Shown here: positions 5,932 through 7,660 of the stretch, piece after piece | Layout: the number at the start of each line of letters is the position of its first letter | Position numbering within the stretch: position 1 is the first letter of the stretch | Assembly: GCA_945890595.1 (NCBI GenBank) | Contig: CAMDCQ010000114.1 | Coordinates: 1-7,660, forward strand | DNA length: 7,660 bases | Direction: 5' to 3' | DNA from: Chitinophaga pinensis | GTDB lineage: Bacteria; Bacteroidota; Bacteroidia; NS11-12g; UBA9320 | Program-made: the position numbers and the translations under genes | The notes under the pieces: model-generated | Seen by the model: the letters and a program-made list of their open reading frames with translations, nothing else | Told to the model about the DNA's origin: nothing | Databases searched by the model: none

Positions 5932-6917
5932 ACATATTTCTTTAAAATTTGATCCAATGCCATAGCAATCCTTTCATCGTTAATATCGTACATACTTAAG
6001 TATAAAGAAAGCGGATCGACCACTGTTAATCCATCAACAATGTTTAAAGGCTTGTATTTCCATATCTCCAGTGCATATTTCCCTTCTGTTGGATTTGCAT
6101 TTACCAACTCATTGCTTTTCTGTAATGCATAAAATTCATCCTTCTCAATGGCATAATACTGTTGATTGCTTGGATTCAAGTTTGTATAAGTTGGCAAAGC
6201 ACTGGCGTTACTTTTTAGCAATAACAAACCCTTCGGTTTTTCATCTACGAACACCGTTTTAAGCACTGGATTGACAAATAAATTTTCATTCTTTACCTTT
6301 TCCCACAAAGCCTTTTTATCATATCGAAACCGAATGAATTTTTCTTTTTCTCCAAACACATCAATCAATTCATGGCTTTTTAAATTGTCAATAGCTTTGG
6401 TAATCGTCATTGGTGTATAACCAAACTTTTGCGCTATATACTTAAATGGATGTTCTTCTATTTTCCAATTCAAGTCAACGCTTAGGATCTGATAGATTAA
6501 TAGCAACTGAGCCGAAGGCAGTAATGTTTCCTTTTTTGTATCGTAGCGATGATAGCTTTCACGTAAGTCAATCAATAAATCAGGTAAATACATTTGTTTT
6601 CCTGGTACAATAAAATTGACATGTTTCTCAATTAAGCGTTTGCGGTTATACGCTTGTATGTTTTCTAACACGACAACTACGATTTTATTTAGTTGTTTAT
6701 TGATTTGCTGAAGTTGCTTGTCTATTTGATGGACACTAAAACTTTCATCATTCTTTAATTCTGCAAATACCACCTCCTTATTAAAAAGGGATATGTTGTA
6801 TAGCTTGAATGTTTCGATTACATAAATGGGCAACTGTCCCAAGTTGCTCTTTGCAATCGGATTTGCTGTGACATAAATACCAAGCACCTCATTTAAATAT
6901 TTTAGAGCATTCTTCAT
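5925..6917 (-). CDS. Winged-helix regulator, AbiEi-like putative antitoxin with extra N-terminal domain
   Basis: A 330-residue protein starting at ATG 6917. A TTG at 6950 would add 11 residues but lies inside the operator-like palindrome and is unlikely. Three parts are visible. Residues 1-125 form an alpha/beta domain with LPIYV (29-33), VVFAELKN (49-56) and FIVPGKQMYLPDL (102-114), which I do not recognise. Residues about 134-203 are a winged helix: helices before KYIAQKFGYTPMTITKAID (159-177, the helix-turn-helix), then a wing around KFIRFR. Residues about 255-330 end with VDPLSLYLSMYDINDERIAMAL (299-320), similar in style to the C-terminal part of AbiEi-type antitoxins. It precedes and overlaps the nucleotidyltransferase gene, the usual antitoxin-toxin order. 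AbiEi proteins repress their own promoter through inverted repeats, and one is present upstream. The antitoxin role is inference from context. Confidence 0.75.
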   Translation of the reverse strand: MKNALKYLNEVLGIYVTANPIAKSNLGQLPIYVIETFKLYNISLFNKEVVFAELKNDESFSVHQIDKQLQQINKQLNKIVVVVLENIQAYNRKRLIEKHVNFIVPGKQMYLPDLLIDLRESYHRYDTKKETLLPSAQLLLIYQILSVDLNWKIEEHPFKYIAQKFGYTPMTITKAIDNLKSHELIDVFGEKEKFIRFRYDKKALWEKVKNENLFVNPVLKTVFVDEKPKGLLLLKSNASALPTYTNLNPSNQQYYAIEKDEFYALQKSNELVNANPTEGKYALEIWKYKPLNIVDGLTVVDPLSLYLSMYDINDERIAMALDQILKKYVW

Positions 6918-6943
6918 TTTATAACACTTAATAAACCAATTAC

Positions 6944-6974
6944 TGCACAATATAGCTATTAGGATTATTGTGCA
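6944..6974 (-). promoter_or_regulatory. Perfect inverted repeat, likely operator of the regulator operon
   Basis: TGCACAATA (6944-6952) and TATTGTGCA (6966-6974) are perfect 9-base inverted arms with a 13-base spacer, ending 26 bases before the regulator ATG at 6917. The right arm shares two bases with the -7 box and would cover the expected transcription start, so a bound dimer would block initiation. AbiEi antitoxins are known to bind inverted repeats in their own promoter; binding here is inferred. In RNA it could also form a leader hairpin. Confidence 0.6.
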
Positions 6975-7003
6975 AATCTAGGTTTATTGTTTTGATTTAC
7001 AAA
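6973..7003 (-). promoter_or_regulatory. Bacteroidota-type promoter TTG-N19-TAGATTTG for the regulator/nucleotidyltransferase operon
   Basis: Reading leftward, TTTTG ends at 7000 (TTG at 7002-7000). Exactly 19 bases later comes TAGATTTG at 6980 to 6973, a full match to the TAnnTTTG -7 consensus of Bacteroidota. Transcription should begin near 6966-6969, giving a leader of about 50 bases. The -33 part lies inside the last codons of the metallophosphoesterase gene. This is the best promoter match in the window. Confidence 0.65.
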
Positions 7004-7015
7004 ATAATAAACCTA
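6979..7015. terminator. Long hairpin over the metallophosphoesterase stop codon
   Basis: TAGGTTTATTGTTTTG (6979-6994) and CAAAATAATAAACCTA (7000-7015) pair over 16 positions with a single non-Watson-Crick pair (A-C in the leftward transcript) and a 5-base loop. The TAA stop of the metallophosphoesterase gene (6999-6997) sits in the loop. It could end or protect that gene's mRNA. No U tract follows in the leftward direction, so a canonical intrinsic terminator is uncertain. The same bases carry the promoter of the next operon. Confidence 0.5.
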
Positions 7016-7660
7016 CCAGTTTCAAAAAGCTCATTTTCTCGATACTGTACATACCCTAACTGGTTGGTTATTAATCGAGTATTACCAATGAAAAAATCAG
7101 GAGTATTACAATGATGATGCCCGTAACCCCAAAAAGCGATATTCGATGTTTCAATAAAGTCATGAAGTTCTGTAGCAAATGCTTCATTCAAAGCATCCCC
7201 TTTGTATTTCGGTGGATAGTTTAAAAATGTAGGGCAATGATGTGAAAACACAACTATCTTTTCTCCATTAAATTGGTTCACGGATTGTTTTATAAAATCT
7301 AAACTGTCGTAATGCAAAGCATTGTACTTTTCCGAAGTAAAATGAGAACCTTTGTACTTGATTTGATGAAAGTCATTCAAGCTTCTTTCAATCTGCCATT
7401 GATGCGAAACGTTAATTTGACTCCATAAGGTTGAAAACAGAATATTGACCTCATTTTGAACAACGGAAGTGTTATTCACCAACGTCACATTATTTCTTAT
7501 TCTTTCATTCAACACTCCGCACTTATCTGCAATGTCAAAATGGTAATACTCATGATTACCAGGCAACCAATAGGTATGTTGAAAATGATCTGCTAGGTAA
7601 CTGAAAAAGTCATCGAACTTATCCATCACAGCAAAGGGAACAATATCTCCTGACAACACC
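6997..7660 (-). CDS. Calcineurin-like metallophosphoesterase (N-terminus beyond the window edge)
   Basis: The frame is open to the right edge, so the N-terminus is missing; GTG at 7659-7657 is probably an internal Val codon rather than the start. Numbering the 220 visible residues from that codon, metallophosphoesterase (PF00149-type) motifs appear in order: LSGDI (2-6, the GD metal-binding motif), LPGNHEYY (32-39, GNHE), VFSHHCP (137-143, metal-ligand His), and GYGHHH (178-183, the GHxH motif). The first motif, DxH, must lie in the missing part, probably 30-40 residues upstream. Such enzymes hydrolyse phosphomono- or phosphodiesters with two metal ions; the substrate cannot be told. No membrane segment is seen in the visible part. 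The gene is followed by a hairpin and then the regulator/nucleotidyltransferase operon, so the two units are probably transcribed separately. Confidence 0.9.
   Translation of the reverse strand, partial: VLSGDIVPFAVMDKFDDFFSYLADHFQHTYWLPGNHEYYHFDIADKCGVLNERIRNNVTLVNNTSVVQNEVNILFSTLWSQINVSHQWQIERSLNDFHQIKYKGSHFTSEKYNALHYDSLDFIKQSVNQFNGEKIVVFSHHCPTFLNYPPKYKGDALNEAFATELHDFIETSNIAFWGYGHHHCNTPDFFIGNTRLITNQLGYVQYRENELFETGRFIIL

Noticed and set aside
6071..6262. Plus-strand open frame of 63 codons
   Set aside because: It is antisense within the regulator gene.
6915..6950. TTG at 6950 as start of the regulator
   Set aside because: It falls inside the operator-like inverted repeat, and the added 11 residues look random. 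ATG at 6917 leaves a leader of about 50 bases after the predicted promoter.

Overview
The window looks like chromosomal DNA from a member of the Bacteroidota, most likely a Flavobacteriia-type organism. The base composition is AT-rich. Two proteins have signal peptides that end at an Ala-Gln junction, as is common in this phylum. Start codons lack clear Shine-Dalgarno sites. Two promoter candidates match the phylum-specific -7 element TAnnTTTG rather than the E. coli -10 box. The species cannot be named from the sequence.

Left part (1-4766): four ordinary-looking genes. An aldehyde dehydrogenase of the ALDH3 type runs leftward off the edge (1-1243). A 254-base divergent spacer with repeated CGTGTA hexamers separates it from a secreted serine hydrolase of the class C beta-lactamase fold with a C-terminal DUF3471-like domain (1498-3057). 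Next comes a small membrane protein of the 'small multi-drug export' family (3227-3685). It converges on a secreted coiled-coil protein of unknown function (3711-4766). The two convergent genes share one hairpin whose two outer ends are exactly their stop codons.

Middle (4767-5160): 394 bases without a credible gene, rich in short repeats and hairpins. They include an AT-rich stem-loop with T runs on both sides that probably ends the leftward operon to its right.

Right part (5161-7660): a more accessory-looking, AT-rich stretch read leftward. A metallophosphoesterase enters from the right edge (6997-7660). It is followed by a two-gene operon with a 7-base overlap: a winged-helix regulator (5925-6917), then a nucleotidyltransferase with the GG...DxD signature (5161-5931). 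Size, order and overlap fit a type IV toxin-antitoxin module of the AbiEi/AbiEii kind, but the regulator carries an extra N-terminal domain that I do not recognise. The control region is very compact. A TTG-N19-TAGATTTG promoter lies inside the terminator-like hairpin of the upstream gene. A perfect 9-base inverted repeat overlaps the end of the -7 box and the expected transcription start, as an autoregulating antitoxin would require. This module and its nested control region are the most interesting things in the window.
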